From: Termitidicoccus mucosus
GTDB lineage: Bacteria; Verrucomicrobiota; Verrucomicrobiia; Opitutales; Opitutaceae
Reading direction: 5' to 3'
Assembly (NCBI RefSeq): GCF_038725785.1
Contig: NZ_CP109796.1
Coordinates: 2,852,001-2,916,000 of the forward strand
Length of the DNA: 64,000 nt
The translations under genes were made by a program, and so were the position numbers. Shown piece by piece: positions 17,325 to 24,982 of this stretch; the first letter of the stretch is position 1, and every line of letters starts with the position of its first letter. Below the pieces are notes generated by a model. The model did not search any database, was not told the origin of the DNA, and worked only from the letters and a program-made list of their open reading frames with translations.

Positions 17325-17412
17325 CTTATCTTTCTCTTTATTCTTTATCTTTCCTCTTTCGTCAGGCGCGGAAGGAAGAGAACGAGGAAAGATAAAGAAT
17401 AAAGAGAAAGAG
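17325..17412. repeat. Polypyrimidine/polypurine palindrome, family H (copy 2)
   Basis: The left arm (17325-17362) is pyrimidine-rich with core TCTTTATTCTTTATCTTTCC. The right arm (17384-17412) is its purine complement. It lies between the ketoacyl synthase stop and the argS start, so it may sit in the argS leader. Confidence 0.8.
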
Positions 17413-17447
17413 GCTGCATTCCTTGGTCGATCGCCCTTGGCGCCGGG

Positions 17448-18749
17448 TTACACGGCGCGTAGCACGTGGCAGACGTTGCTGCCGCCAAAACCGCTGCTGT
17501 TGTTGAGCACGAGGCTGGCGCGGCGTTCCACGGCGGCGACGGGAAGGTCGAGTCCTTCGCACACGGGGTCGGGGTTGACGAGGTGCGGGTTGCCGGGAAG
17601 GAAACCTTCGTTCATCGCGAGCACGCAGAAGGCGGCTTCCATCGCGCCGGCGAGCGAGAGCGGATGCCCGGTCAGGGCTTTCGTGCTGCTGACGACGGGG
17701 CGGCGGGCGGGCGGATTTTCCGCGCCGAAGATCGAACGCAGCGCAAGCGCCTCGGCGCGGTCGCCGACCGGCGTGGAGGTGCCGTGGGCGTTGACATAGT
17801 CGATGTCGGCGGGAGCCGCGCCGGCGTCGGCGAGCGCGCGGCGCATGGCGAGGGCGAGGCCGCGGCCCTCGGGATGCGACATGGCGACGCTGTGCCCGTC
17901 GGCCGCCTGCCCCCAGCCGGCAAGCTCGGCCTGCGGGCGCGCGCCGCGGGAGGCGGCGAGCCCGGCGTCCTCGATCACGATGGCGACGGCTCCGCCCGCG
18001 CCGACGAAACCGTCGCGCGCGGCGTCGAAGGGCCGCGAGGCGAGGCGCGGGTCGCGCTGCGGCGAGAGGGCGCGCATGGCGGAGAACGGGAGGAGCGTCT
18101 CGGCGTTCATTTCCTCGGCGGCGATGACGATGACGCGGCGGAGGCGTCCGAGCCGGATTTCGTCGGCGGCGTGGCCGAGCGCGTGGCTGCCGGAGGCGCA
18201 GGCGGAGACGAAGCCGCAGACCGCGCCGGTGATGTGAAAATGGGCGGCGAGGTTGAAGTTGAGCGTGCCGGCGATGGAGCTGACGACGCCCATGGGGTTG
18301 CCGCGCTCGCCGCGCACGGCGTGCATTTGCGCGAGGTTGCCGTGCAGCATCATGGCGGAGCCGGCGGAGGCGCAGAAGAGGCCGGTGTCATCGTCGCCGG
18401 CGATGTCGGCGGGCGCGAGCGCGGCATCGCGCAGGGCCTGCTGCACGGCGGCGATGGCATACACGCCGTGGGGCGCGAGACCGCGCAGGGTTTCGCGCGG
18501 GAGGTCGTAGCCGGCGGGCCAGCGCCAGTCGCGCCAGCTCATCGAATCCACGGAAAAGTCCTTCACCGTGCCGGCGAGGCGCACCGGGATGGCCGGGTTT
18601 TTGAGAAACTCGACCGGCTCGAAGCCGTGGCGGCCTTCGCGCAGGCTGGCGGCGACGGCGGCGCGGTCATTGCCGATGGGGGTGATGAAGCCGAGGCCGG
18701 TGATGACGGCGCGGCGGCGGGCGGACGCGGCTATGTTGCTGGCAGGCAT
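17448..18749 (-). CDS. Beta-ketoacyl-ACP synthase (FabF-like)
   Basis: 433 residues of thiolase fold. The active-site Cys is in 'SACASGSHALG' (about 184), with catalytic histidines in 'NAHGTSTPVGD' (about 321) and 'STKALTGHPLSLAGA' (about 361), the Cys-His-His triad of elongating KAS I/II enzymes. It condenses acyl-enzyme with malonyl-ACP. I take the ATG at 18749 rather than a TTG at 18767. No other fatty-acid gene adjoins; a free-standing acyl carrier protein lies 6 kb away at 24415. Sequence details such as 'TPIGNDRAAVAASLREG' fit FabF, but a specialised-lipid or polyene KAS cannot be excluded. Confidence 0.9.
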   Translation of the reverse strand: MPASNIAASARRRAVITGLGFITPIGNDRAAVAASLREGRHGFEPVEFLKNPAIPVRLAGTVKDFSVDSMSWRDWRWPAGYDLPRETLRGLAPHGVYAIAAVQQALRDAALAPADIAGDDDTGLFCASAGSAMMLHGNLAQMHAVRGERGNPMGVVSSIAGTLNFNLAAHFHITGAVCGFVSACASGSHALGHAADEIRLGRLRRVIVIAAEEMNAETLLPFSAMRALSPQRDPRLASRPFDAARDGFVGAGGAVAIVIEDAGLAASRGARPQAELAGWGQAADGHSVAMSHPEGRGLALAMRRALADAGAAPADIDYVNAHGTSTPVGDRAEALALRSIFGAENPPARRPVVSSTKALTGHPLSLAGAMEAAFCVLAMNEGFLPGNPHLVNPDPVCEGLDLPVAAVERRASLVLNNSSGFGGSNVCHVLRAV

Positions 18750-18816
18750 GTAAACATGCGATAACAAGCGCCCGCCGCGTCCGCCTCAAGCGCCAAGTGC
18801 GTTTTGGACGGCGCCC

Positions 18817-21615
18817 TCACTCGGACGCGAGCGCGGCAAGTTGCGCCGGGGCGAGCTCGGGAGCGGGGCGGAAGCCGGGCGAGGCGGTGTAGCGCAGCAA
18901 ACTGCGGCGGAGCTGGCGCGCGGCGGGGCGGGCGGCGAGGTCTCCGGTTATATCAATCGAGCAAAACAACAAACTGCCGGTGCCGACGCGCGCCTCGAAG
19001 ACATTCGCAAGGGCGCGGTTTTTCGCAAAATTATCAATCACGCGCACGAGCGGCGTGACGGGCAGGCCGGCGATTTCAACGGCTTTCGAGCGCGTGGCGA
19101 GTTCCCACCACTGCCAGTCGGAATGAAAATCCGTCGGAAAATCACGCAGCGCGGGGTGCGCGGGGTCACACAAAATTCCCATCGTGCCGGGCTGTTTCGG
19201 AAAATGGACGGGGCTCCAGAAAACAGGGACGAAGCAGCCTTCGATGCCTTTTATATTATTCGTTTTCGGCGCGAGCAAAACGCGTCCGCCGGCGCCGAGC
19301 GCGCGCAGCGCCTCGGAAATATTTCCGGTGACAAGCACGTTTTCATGTCGTGTCTCGTTTTTGTCATCCGCCGGAGCCGGCGGATAGACCCAGAAATTCC
19401 ATCTGTTAATATAAACATCATCGGCGACGGCGACGCGCAATTCGAGCTGCATTTTCTCCGCGCCGGCGCCGGGTGGGATCGCAAACCCAATCGCGCCGGG
19501 GGAAAGCCGGTTTCCGATTGGCAAATCGCGCGCGGGGGTCGCGCCGCGTGCGAGCGTTTCGCCGCCTGCGCCGGCGATGCGCCACTCGACGCGCATTTGC
19601 GGGAGCGGTTTCAGAAAATTGGCGACTTTTATATCAGCGTGGAAAATTTCTCCGCGCTCATAAACGGCCTTCGGGAAAAGCGCGAGCGGCACGAGCGGCG
19701 CGCAGGCCTGTCGGAACTCCTCCGGTTTGATATCGCCCTTCGGCTCCCAAAACGCGTTCACAAGGCCGACGAGCGCGGTGCCCTGGCCGGGGAAATCCTG
19801 CAATGACAACAGTTGAAAGCCGTCAAATTCCGGCGTGCGAAGGGCGCGTTCGATTTCCTCCTTGTATAAAAGCGCGGCGAATTTCGCGGTGGCGCGCGTG
19901 AAGTCGCCGGCGAGCGGGAGCAGGCCCTTTTTTTGCAGATCGTCACGGATGGCGATGAAATTGAGCGGGACGAGGTTGCCGGTGTAGCTGTCAATCTCGC
20001 GCATGTCGGGGGAAACGGCGTATTGGCCGATTTCGTGGGAGACGAGCGGCACGCGGACGTGCGCGGCGGTGGCGGAATAATTTTTGTCAAACGACGGCGC
20101 AAAATCGTTGAAAAAACCCTGTCCGCGAATCCAGCCCCTGTCGGTGCGCTGGGTGATCAGTATTTCGTCCGCCTGCGCCGGCACGCGGCCGAGGTTTTTT
20201 TGATGGGAATAAGTTGACGCGGCATACAAATGACGCGGGTCGGCGACGCGGAGTTTTTCCGTCAGCGCGTCCATCCAGTCGGAGGAGCCGCTCAATTCGT
20301 TTCCGAGGGTGAGCAGCAAAAACGAGGGGTGATTGCCGTAGGTTTCCAGAATGCGCGCGGCCTCGGCGTCGAGAAATCCAAGCGATTGCGCGTCGTGGTC
20401 GCCGTGGAACCAGTGGGGCAGCTCGACTTGCAAATAAACGCCGGCCTCGTCGGCGGCGGCGAACGCGGCCTCCGGCGGGCACCACGAGTGGAAGCGGATG
20501 TGGTTCAACCCCCATTTTTTATAATCGGAAAACATTTTCCGCCACGCGGTGATGCCGGTCGGCGGGCAGCCGGTGAGCGGAAAGACAATGCACTCAAGGT
20601 TGCCGCGCAGGAAAATACGTTTCCCGTTTAATATGAAATCGGCGTCGCGCGCGGCGAAATCGCGGAAACCGAAGACGACCGGCACCGGCGGCTCGTCCGC
20701 GCCGGCGCCGGCGAGGGAAATTTCGATTTTGTATAATGCCGGGGAAAATTCGTCCCAAGTTTCGATTTTCAGGTTTTGCGGCAATTCCCATTCGATTGAC
20801 AAATTGCCGGCATCGGCGCCGGCGGCGATTTTTGCGGGGCGTGTTGTCTCGGCCAGGATTTTGTCCTCGCCGTCGCGGCGGAGCACGCATTTTATGGTTC
20901 CTGAAGACCCTGTGGCGTCGGTATTTGAATAATTAATATTTAATTTAATCGCGGCGCCAGCTCCGGTGCCAGCGGTCGGAAAAACGGAAACATTTTTTAT
21001 ATGAAACGGCTCGACGGCGCGGAGGTTTATCCTGCCCAGGACACCGTTCCACATGATTTGCGTATGGTTTGTGTAGGCGTGGCCGCACGGGAAACTCGCC
21101 GGGACGACATACTTCGGCATGTGGTGGCTGATGGATTTGTAGATTTCGTTGTTGTCAATGCGCAGCGCGAGCTTGTGTTTTCCGGGTTTCAGGGCGCCGC
21201 CGAGGTCGTGGATGTGCGGGACGGACAGGCTGTCGCGCGTGGTAAAGGGTTTTCCGTCAATGAAAACCTGCGATTGCCAGAGGACGCGCTCCAATTCGAG
21301 GAGGATTTTTTTGCCCGCCCATTCCTGCGGTATCTCAATTTCACGCGTCCACCATGCGACGCCGATGTAGGCGTGTTTTCGGTGCAGGTGCGCGAGCACG
21401 GCGGGGGTGAGTTCGGGGGCGAGGGCGGGCGGGGTGCCGATGCCCGCGTCGTCGAGCGTGCCGGGGAGGCTGGCGGCGCCGGCGGGCGCGGCGGCGGCAT
21501 AATTTTCGCCGAGGCGAACCTGCCATTCGCCGGCGAGGTTTATTGTTCCGGCTTGCGATGCCGGCGCCGCGAGCAGCGCGCACGCGAACAGGAGGAGGAG
21601 TCTGCGGAATTTCAC
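18817..21615 (-). CDS. Secreted glycoside hydrolase family 2 (beta-galactosidase/glucuronidase type)
   Basis: 932 residues with a signal peptide (residues 1-22, ending ASQA). An N-terminal sugar-binding jelly roll, an immunoglobulin-like domain and a TIM barrel follow. The barrel contains 'WGLNHIRFHSWCPPEAAF', the acid/base Glu near 440 in 'TLGNELSG', and a probable nucleophile Glu near 528 in 'VSHEIGQYA'. GTG start at 21615. It would release terminal beta-linked sugars in the periplasm or outside the cell. It is followed upstream by a sugar porter transcribed the same way and by a divergent AraC regulator, so the three form a small utilisation locus. The substrate is not evident. Confidence 0.88.
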   Translation of the reverse strand: MKFRRLLLLFACALLAAPASQAGTINLAGEWQVRLGENYAAAAPAGAASLPGTLDDAGIGTPPALAPELTPAVLAHLHRKHAYIGVAWWTREIEIPQEWAGKKILLELERVLWQSQVFIDGKPFTTRDSLSVPHIHDLGGALKPGKHKLALRIDNNEIYKSISHHMPKYVVPASFPCGHAYTNHTQIMWNGVLGRINLRAVEPFHIKNVSVFPTAGTGAGAAIKLNINYSNTDATGSSGTIKCVLRRDGEDKILAETTRPAKIAAGADAGNLSIEWELPQNLKIETWDEFSPALYKIEISLAGAGADEPPVPVVFGFRDFAARDADFILNGKRIFLRGNLECIVFPLTGCPPTGITAWRKMFSDYKKWGLNHIRFHSWCPPEAAFAAADEAGVYLQVELPHWFHGDHDAQSLGFLDAEAARILETYGNHPSFLLLTLGNELSGSSDWMDALTEKLRVADPRHLYAASTYSHQKNLGRVPAQADEILITQRTDRGWIRGQGFFNDFAPSFDKNYSATAAHVRVPLVSHEIGQYAVSPDMREIDSYTGNLVPLNFIAIRDDLQKKGLLPLAGDFTRATAKFAALLYKEEIERALRTPEFDGFQLLSLQDFPGQGTALVGLVNAFWEPKGDIKPEEFRQACAPLVPLALFPKAVYERGEIFHADIKVANFLKPLPQMRVEWRIAGAGGETLARGATPARDLPIGNRLSPGAIGFAIPPGAGAEKMQLELRVAVADDVYINRWNFWVYPPAPADDKNETRHENVLVTGNISEALRALGAGGRVLLAPKTNNIKGIEGCFVPVFWSPVHFPKQPGTMGILCDPAHPALRDFPTDFHSDWQWWELATRSKAVEIAGLPVTPLVRVIDNFAKNRALANVFEARVGTGSLLFCSIDITGDLAARPAARQLRRSLLRYTASPGFRPAPELAPAQLAALASE

Positions 21616-21640
21616 GGGAGTTGCCTGGTTGAAAATCTGA

Positions 21641-21781
21641 TTAATCGCGGAAGGGCGGAGCCGCGGAATTTATTGCGGGCAGTTTGAAAAATTTAGTTCA
21701 ATCACTGAAACACGGAAAACGGAGGCACGGAAAATACTTTGTCGTGATTTTTGCCATGCCCTTCCGTGTTTCCGCGATTAA
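21641..21781. repeat. Palindromic intergenic repeat with inner arms
   Basis: The outer arms TTAATCGCGGA (21641-21651) and TCCGCGATTAA (21771-21781) are exact inverse complements. Inside are weaker arms (ACACGGAAAACGGAGGCACGG and CCTTCCGTGTTTCC). It lies between the GH2 and porter genes, so any read-through transcript would carry it. Confidence 0.7.
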
Positions 21782-21790
21782 AATCGGGCA

Positions 21791-23254
21791 TCATTGGATT
21801 GTATTATTTTGCAGTTCTTTTTCGAGCTGTTCGAGGGTGCGGTTTTTGGTTTCGGGGAGGTGGCGCTTGACGAGGAAAAAGCCGGCGAGGCAGATGGCGG
21901 AATAGAGCCAGAAGGTGCCGTGCGCGCCGAGGAGCCGGTTTAATATTGGAAATGTATAAGTGAGAACGAAGCACGCGCTCCAGAGCGCGGCGACGGCGAC
22001 GGCGGTGGCGGCGCCGCGGACGCGGTTGGGGAAGATTTCCGATATGACAACCCAGGTGACGGGCGCAAGCGACATGGCGTAGCAGGCGATGGCGGCGAGC
22101 ACGAGGAGGAGCATCGGCCAGCCTTGCATGCCGGCAAGGTAGCCGGCGCCGAGCGCGGCATATATGATCGCGAGGCCGCCGGCGCCGGCGAGCATGAGCG
22201 GGCGGCGTCCGAGGCGGTCAACCGAGCCGAGCGCGGCGAGTGTGAATATCAAATTGACGGAGCCGGTCCAGGCCATGTTTTTCAGCACGGAGGAAATGTC
22301 ATAGCCGGCGGCACGGAAGATGTCCTCGGCGTAATTAAATATGACATTTATTCCGCACCATTGCTGGAAGACGGCGAGGCCGATGCCGAGAAGGAGGACG
22401 CGGCGGAGTTTCGGGTCGAACAGGTCGCGCCAGGCGGATTTGTCATTCGCGCGGGAGGAGGCGAGCGAGGCGGTCGTGTCGGCGACGGCGGCGCGGGCGT
22501 AGGCGGGGCCGCCGATTTTTTGGAAAACATGCCCGGCGGCGGCAGGCCGCCCGGCGGCGACGAGCCAGCGCGGGCTTTCGGGGACGAACAACATGCCGAG
22601 GGCGAAGAGGGTCGCCGGGATGGCGGTGAGGCCGAGCATCCAGCGCCAGCCGTTTTGCCCGAACCAGGAAGCGGCGATCCACGCGCCATCGGCGCCGGCG
22701 GGCAGGTCGCGGGCGAGCCGCCAGTTGACGAATTGCGCGAGGAGGATGCCGGAGACGATGGTGAGCTGGTTGACGGCGACAAGGCGGCCTCGCCAGCGCG
22801 CGGGGGCGATTTCGGCGATGTAGAGCGGGGAAAGGTTGGAGGCCATGCCGATGGCGACGCCACCGAGGATGCGCCACGCGATGAAGAGGGCAAAGGTGGG
22901 CGCGAGGGCGTTGCCGATGGAGGTCGCGGCGAAGAGGAGGGCGGCGGCGGCGAGGAGGCGTTTGCGTCCGAGACGCGCGCCGAGGGCGCCGGCGGTGAGG
23001 ACGCCCGCGAGGCAGCCGACGAGGGCGCAGCTGTTGGCCCAGCCGGAGAGCGCGGGCGAGGTGATGGAGAAGTAGCGCTCGAAAAAGGGCTTCGCGCCGC
23101 CGATGACAACCCAGTCGTAGCCGAAGAGCAGGCCGCCGAGCGCGGCGATGGCGGAGATGGCGGTGACGTAGGCGAGGTGGAATACGGGGGCGGACTGGTT
23201 GGCGGAGGGGGCGGTTGGCGGGTGCATGGCGGGGATGGGCGACGCGGGTGACAT
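21791..23254 (-). CDS. MFS sugar porter (sugar:H+ symporter family)
   Basis: 487 residues with 12 predicted membrane segments. It carries the sugar-porter signatures 'GGLLFGYDWVVIGGA' in TM1, 'GARLGRKRLL' in loop 2-3, 'ISEIFPNRVRGAA' near TM10 and 'LPETKNRTLEQLEKEL' at the C-terminus. These are like XylE/AraE/GalP-type proton symporters. ATG at 23254 (a second ATG at 23227 is possible). It lies upstream of the GH2 gene on the same strand and is divergent from the AraC regulator with 64 bases between. The likely job is import of the monosaccharide released by the GH2 enzyme. Confidence 0.92.
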   Translation of the reverse strand: MSPASPIPAMHPPTAPSANQSAPVFHLAYVTAISAIAALGGLLFGYDWVVIGGAKPFFERYFSITSPALSGWANSCALVGCLAGVLTAGALGARLGRKRLLAAAALLFAATSIGNALAPTFALFIAWRILGGVAIGMASNLSPLYIAEIAPARWRGRLVAVNQLTIVSGILLAQFVNWRLARDLPAGADGAWIAASWFGQNGWRWMLGLTAIPATLFALGMLFVPESPRWLVAAGRPAAAGHVFQKIGGPAYARAAVADTTASLASSRANDKSAWRDLFDPKLRRVLLLGIGLAVFQQWCGINVIFNYAEDIFRAAGYDISSVLKNMAWTGSVNLIFTLAALGSVDRLGRRPLMLAGAGGLAIIYAALGAGYLAGMQGWPMLLLVLAAIACYAMSLAPVTWVVISEIFPNRVRGAATAVAVAALWSACFVLTYTFPILNRLLGAHGTFWLYSAICLAGFFLVKRHLPETKNRTLEQLEKELQNNTIQ

Positions 23255-23318
23255 GCTGGCCGAGGCGCGTGTTTTTTGGAATGGACTTCCCGCTGTTTGA
23301 CATGGACGATTTTATTGC

Positions 23319-24335
23319 ATGAAAAAAACAGGCATGCGTGGGCGGAAAGTGATTCCCGCCGGCGGCGCCGGGAAGTCATCCGCCGGGGCCGGTGACGGCG
23401 AGGGTGCCGGCGCGGGAGGCGTCGGGCGGGCGCGGATGGCGGACGGTTTTCCGGGCGAGCGGCTTGTGATTTTGCCGGAGGCCATCGTGCGGCGCGCGGG
23501 AAAACTGCCGGTTTGCCGCGACATTCGCGTGACGCACATCGGGCGTTTCGACCGCGTGCTCGGTCACTACGTGGACAGGCCGGCGGGTTGCGCGGGGTAT
23601 GTGCTGATTTTCGTGCTGGACGGGCGCGGGAGCGTGCGGGTCGGCGGGAGCCGGCTGCGGTTGCGGCGCGGGCACGGCATCATTTTGCCGCCGGGGCGCG
23701 CGCACCAATACGAGGCCGACGCGCGCGAACCGTGGTCGGTTTTCTGGGTGCATTTCACGGGGGAACGCGCGGCGGATTACGCGCGGGCGATGGCGGGGGT
23801 GCGCGACCACGGGCGGTTCTGGGTGGCGGACACGGCGCCGGTGGCGGAGGCGTTCGAGGAGTGTTACGGGCACACGCAGGGCGCGTGCGCGGACGCGGAC
23901 ATGACGGGGCTGGCGACGGCGTTCATGCGGCTGGCGGGGCTGTGCCTGACGTTGCGGAGGCCGACGAGCGCGCGACGGCGCCGGGCGGAGGAGCGGGTGG
24001 CGCGGGGCGTGCGTTTTTTGCGCGCGAACATCGGGCGGCGCGTGTCGCTCGGCGAGGTGGCGCGGGCGGCGGGGGCGTGCGTGTCGCATTTTTGCGCGTT
24101 GTTCCGGCGGCAGGTGAATTGCGCACCGCTGGAGTTTTTCGCGCGGCTGAAGATGCAGCGGGCGGCGGACTTGCTCGCCGGCACCGGCGCGCGGGTGGCG
24201 GAGGTGGCGGACGCGCTGGGTTTTGATGATCCACTGTATTTTTCGCGTTGTTTTCGGCGGCAGATGGGCGCCAGCCCGGCGGAGTGGCGGCGCAACACGC
24301 TCCGCCCGCACGCGGGTGCGCGGCGGCGGGGGTAA
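23319..24335 (+). CDS. AraC-family transcriptional regulator with cupin sensor
   Basis: 338 residues. A low-complexity Gly-rich N-terminus (1-40) precedes an AraC-type cupin ('YVLIFVLDGRGSVRVGG...ILPPGRAHQYEADAREPWSVFWVHF'-like). The tandem helix-turn-helix domain is 'RVSLGEVARAAGACVSHFCALFRRQ' and 'RVAEVADALGFDDPLYFSRCFRRQMGASPAEWR'. ATG at 23319; a second ATG near residue 40 would remove the Gly-rich leader. It is divergent from the sugar porter/GH2 pair and probably activates them in response to a sugar. Confidence 0.92.
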   Translation: MKKTGMRGRKVIPAGGAGKSSAGAGDGEGAGAGGVGRARMADGFPGERLVILPEAIVRRAGKLPVCRDIRVTHIGRFDRVLGHYVDRPAGCAGYVLIFVLDGRGSVRVGGSRLRLRRGHGIILPPGRAHQYEADAREPWSVFWVHFTGERAADYARAMAGVRDHGRFWVADTAPVAEAFEECYGHTQGACADADMTGLATAFMRLAGLCLTLRRPTSARRRRAEERVARGVRFLRANIGRRVSLGEVARAAGACVSHFCALFRRQVNCAPLEFFARLKMQRAADLLAGTGARVAEVADALGFDDPLYFSRCFRRQMGASPAEWRRNTLRPHAGARRRG

Positions 24336-24414
24336 GCGCGGGCAGCGGCGTGACGGGCGCGAGGTGACGCCGGCGCGGGGCCGGAGGGGGACGGGGGCGC
24401 CGGCGCGTTTTTGC

Positions 24415-24783
24415 CTACGCGGCGGGGTTGGCATTGGCGGTGCCGCCGCCGATTTTTTTCGCGACAAATTCCTTCAGCGCCCCGACGGTCTTGATCTCCA
24501 TGATCTCGGCGGTTTCGACCCGCACCTGGAAGAGATCCTCGATAAAAAACACGGTCTCCGCGACGGCGAGCGAATCGTAGCCGAGGTCCTCCATGAGACG
24601 CAGGTCGTCGGTCATGGGCTGGTCGGTGGGTTTCGGCATGTGGTCGCGCACGGCGGCGAGGATCACGATCTGGAGCGCGGCGAGGTCACCGGTGGCGCGA
24701 AAGCGCGCGTAGGCATCGCGGATTTCGGGTGGAAAATGTTCAAGCTTGTCGGACGGGTCCGGGGTTGACGGAGGTGACTGCAT
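24415..24783 (-). CDS. Stand-alone acyl carrier protein with N-terminal extension
   Basis: 122 residues, longer than the usual 78-85 for AcpP. The phosphopantetheine site is 'DLGYDSLAVAE' with Ser71. The segment before it (residues 1-35) is an extension of unknown role. Helix 2/3 residues 'AETVFFIEDLFQVRVETAEIMEIKTVGALKEFV' fit the ACP fold. No synthase, thioesterase or phosphopantetheinyl transferase is next to it; the nearest possible partner is the ketoacyl synthase at 17448. It may serve a specialised acyl transfer rather than bulk fatty-acid synthesis. Confidence 0.85.
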   Translation of the reverse strand: MQSPPSTPDPSDKLEHFPPEIRDAYARFRATGDLAALQIVILAAVRDHMPKPTDQPMTDDLRLMEDLGYDSLAVAETVFFIEDLFQVRVETAEIMEIKTVGALKEFVAKKIGGGTANANPAA

Positions 24784-24870
24784 GCCCCGCAGCGAAAGCC
24801 ATCAGGGGGAGGCGGACAAGCTTGGATTACGAAGAAGTTATGCCAACGACTGTTGAAAAATGACTTTATG

Positions 24871-24941
24871 ATGGAGGGACGGCCTCCGTGCCGTCCGCAT
24901 CCACCCGCGAAGGACGGACGGCACGGAGGCCGTCCCTCCAT
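24871..24941. repeat. Palindromic intergenic repeat, family B
   Basis: Inverted arms begin at 24871 (core GGAGGGACGGCCTCCGTGCC) and end at 24941 (core GGCACGGAGGCCGTCCCTCC); they are perfect over about 24 bases. Decayed fragments of the same unit are at 3240 and 36487. Confidence 0.85.
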
Positions 24942-24982
24942 GACATAATGGCAGGGCAATTCCTTCGAGGCAGGGCTGCTAC

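Noticed and set aside
15538-17799. 753-codon frame opposite argS
   Set aside because: It runs across argS antisense and past it into the intergenic repeat and the neighbouring gene; no motif. ArgS on the other strand is unmistakable.
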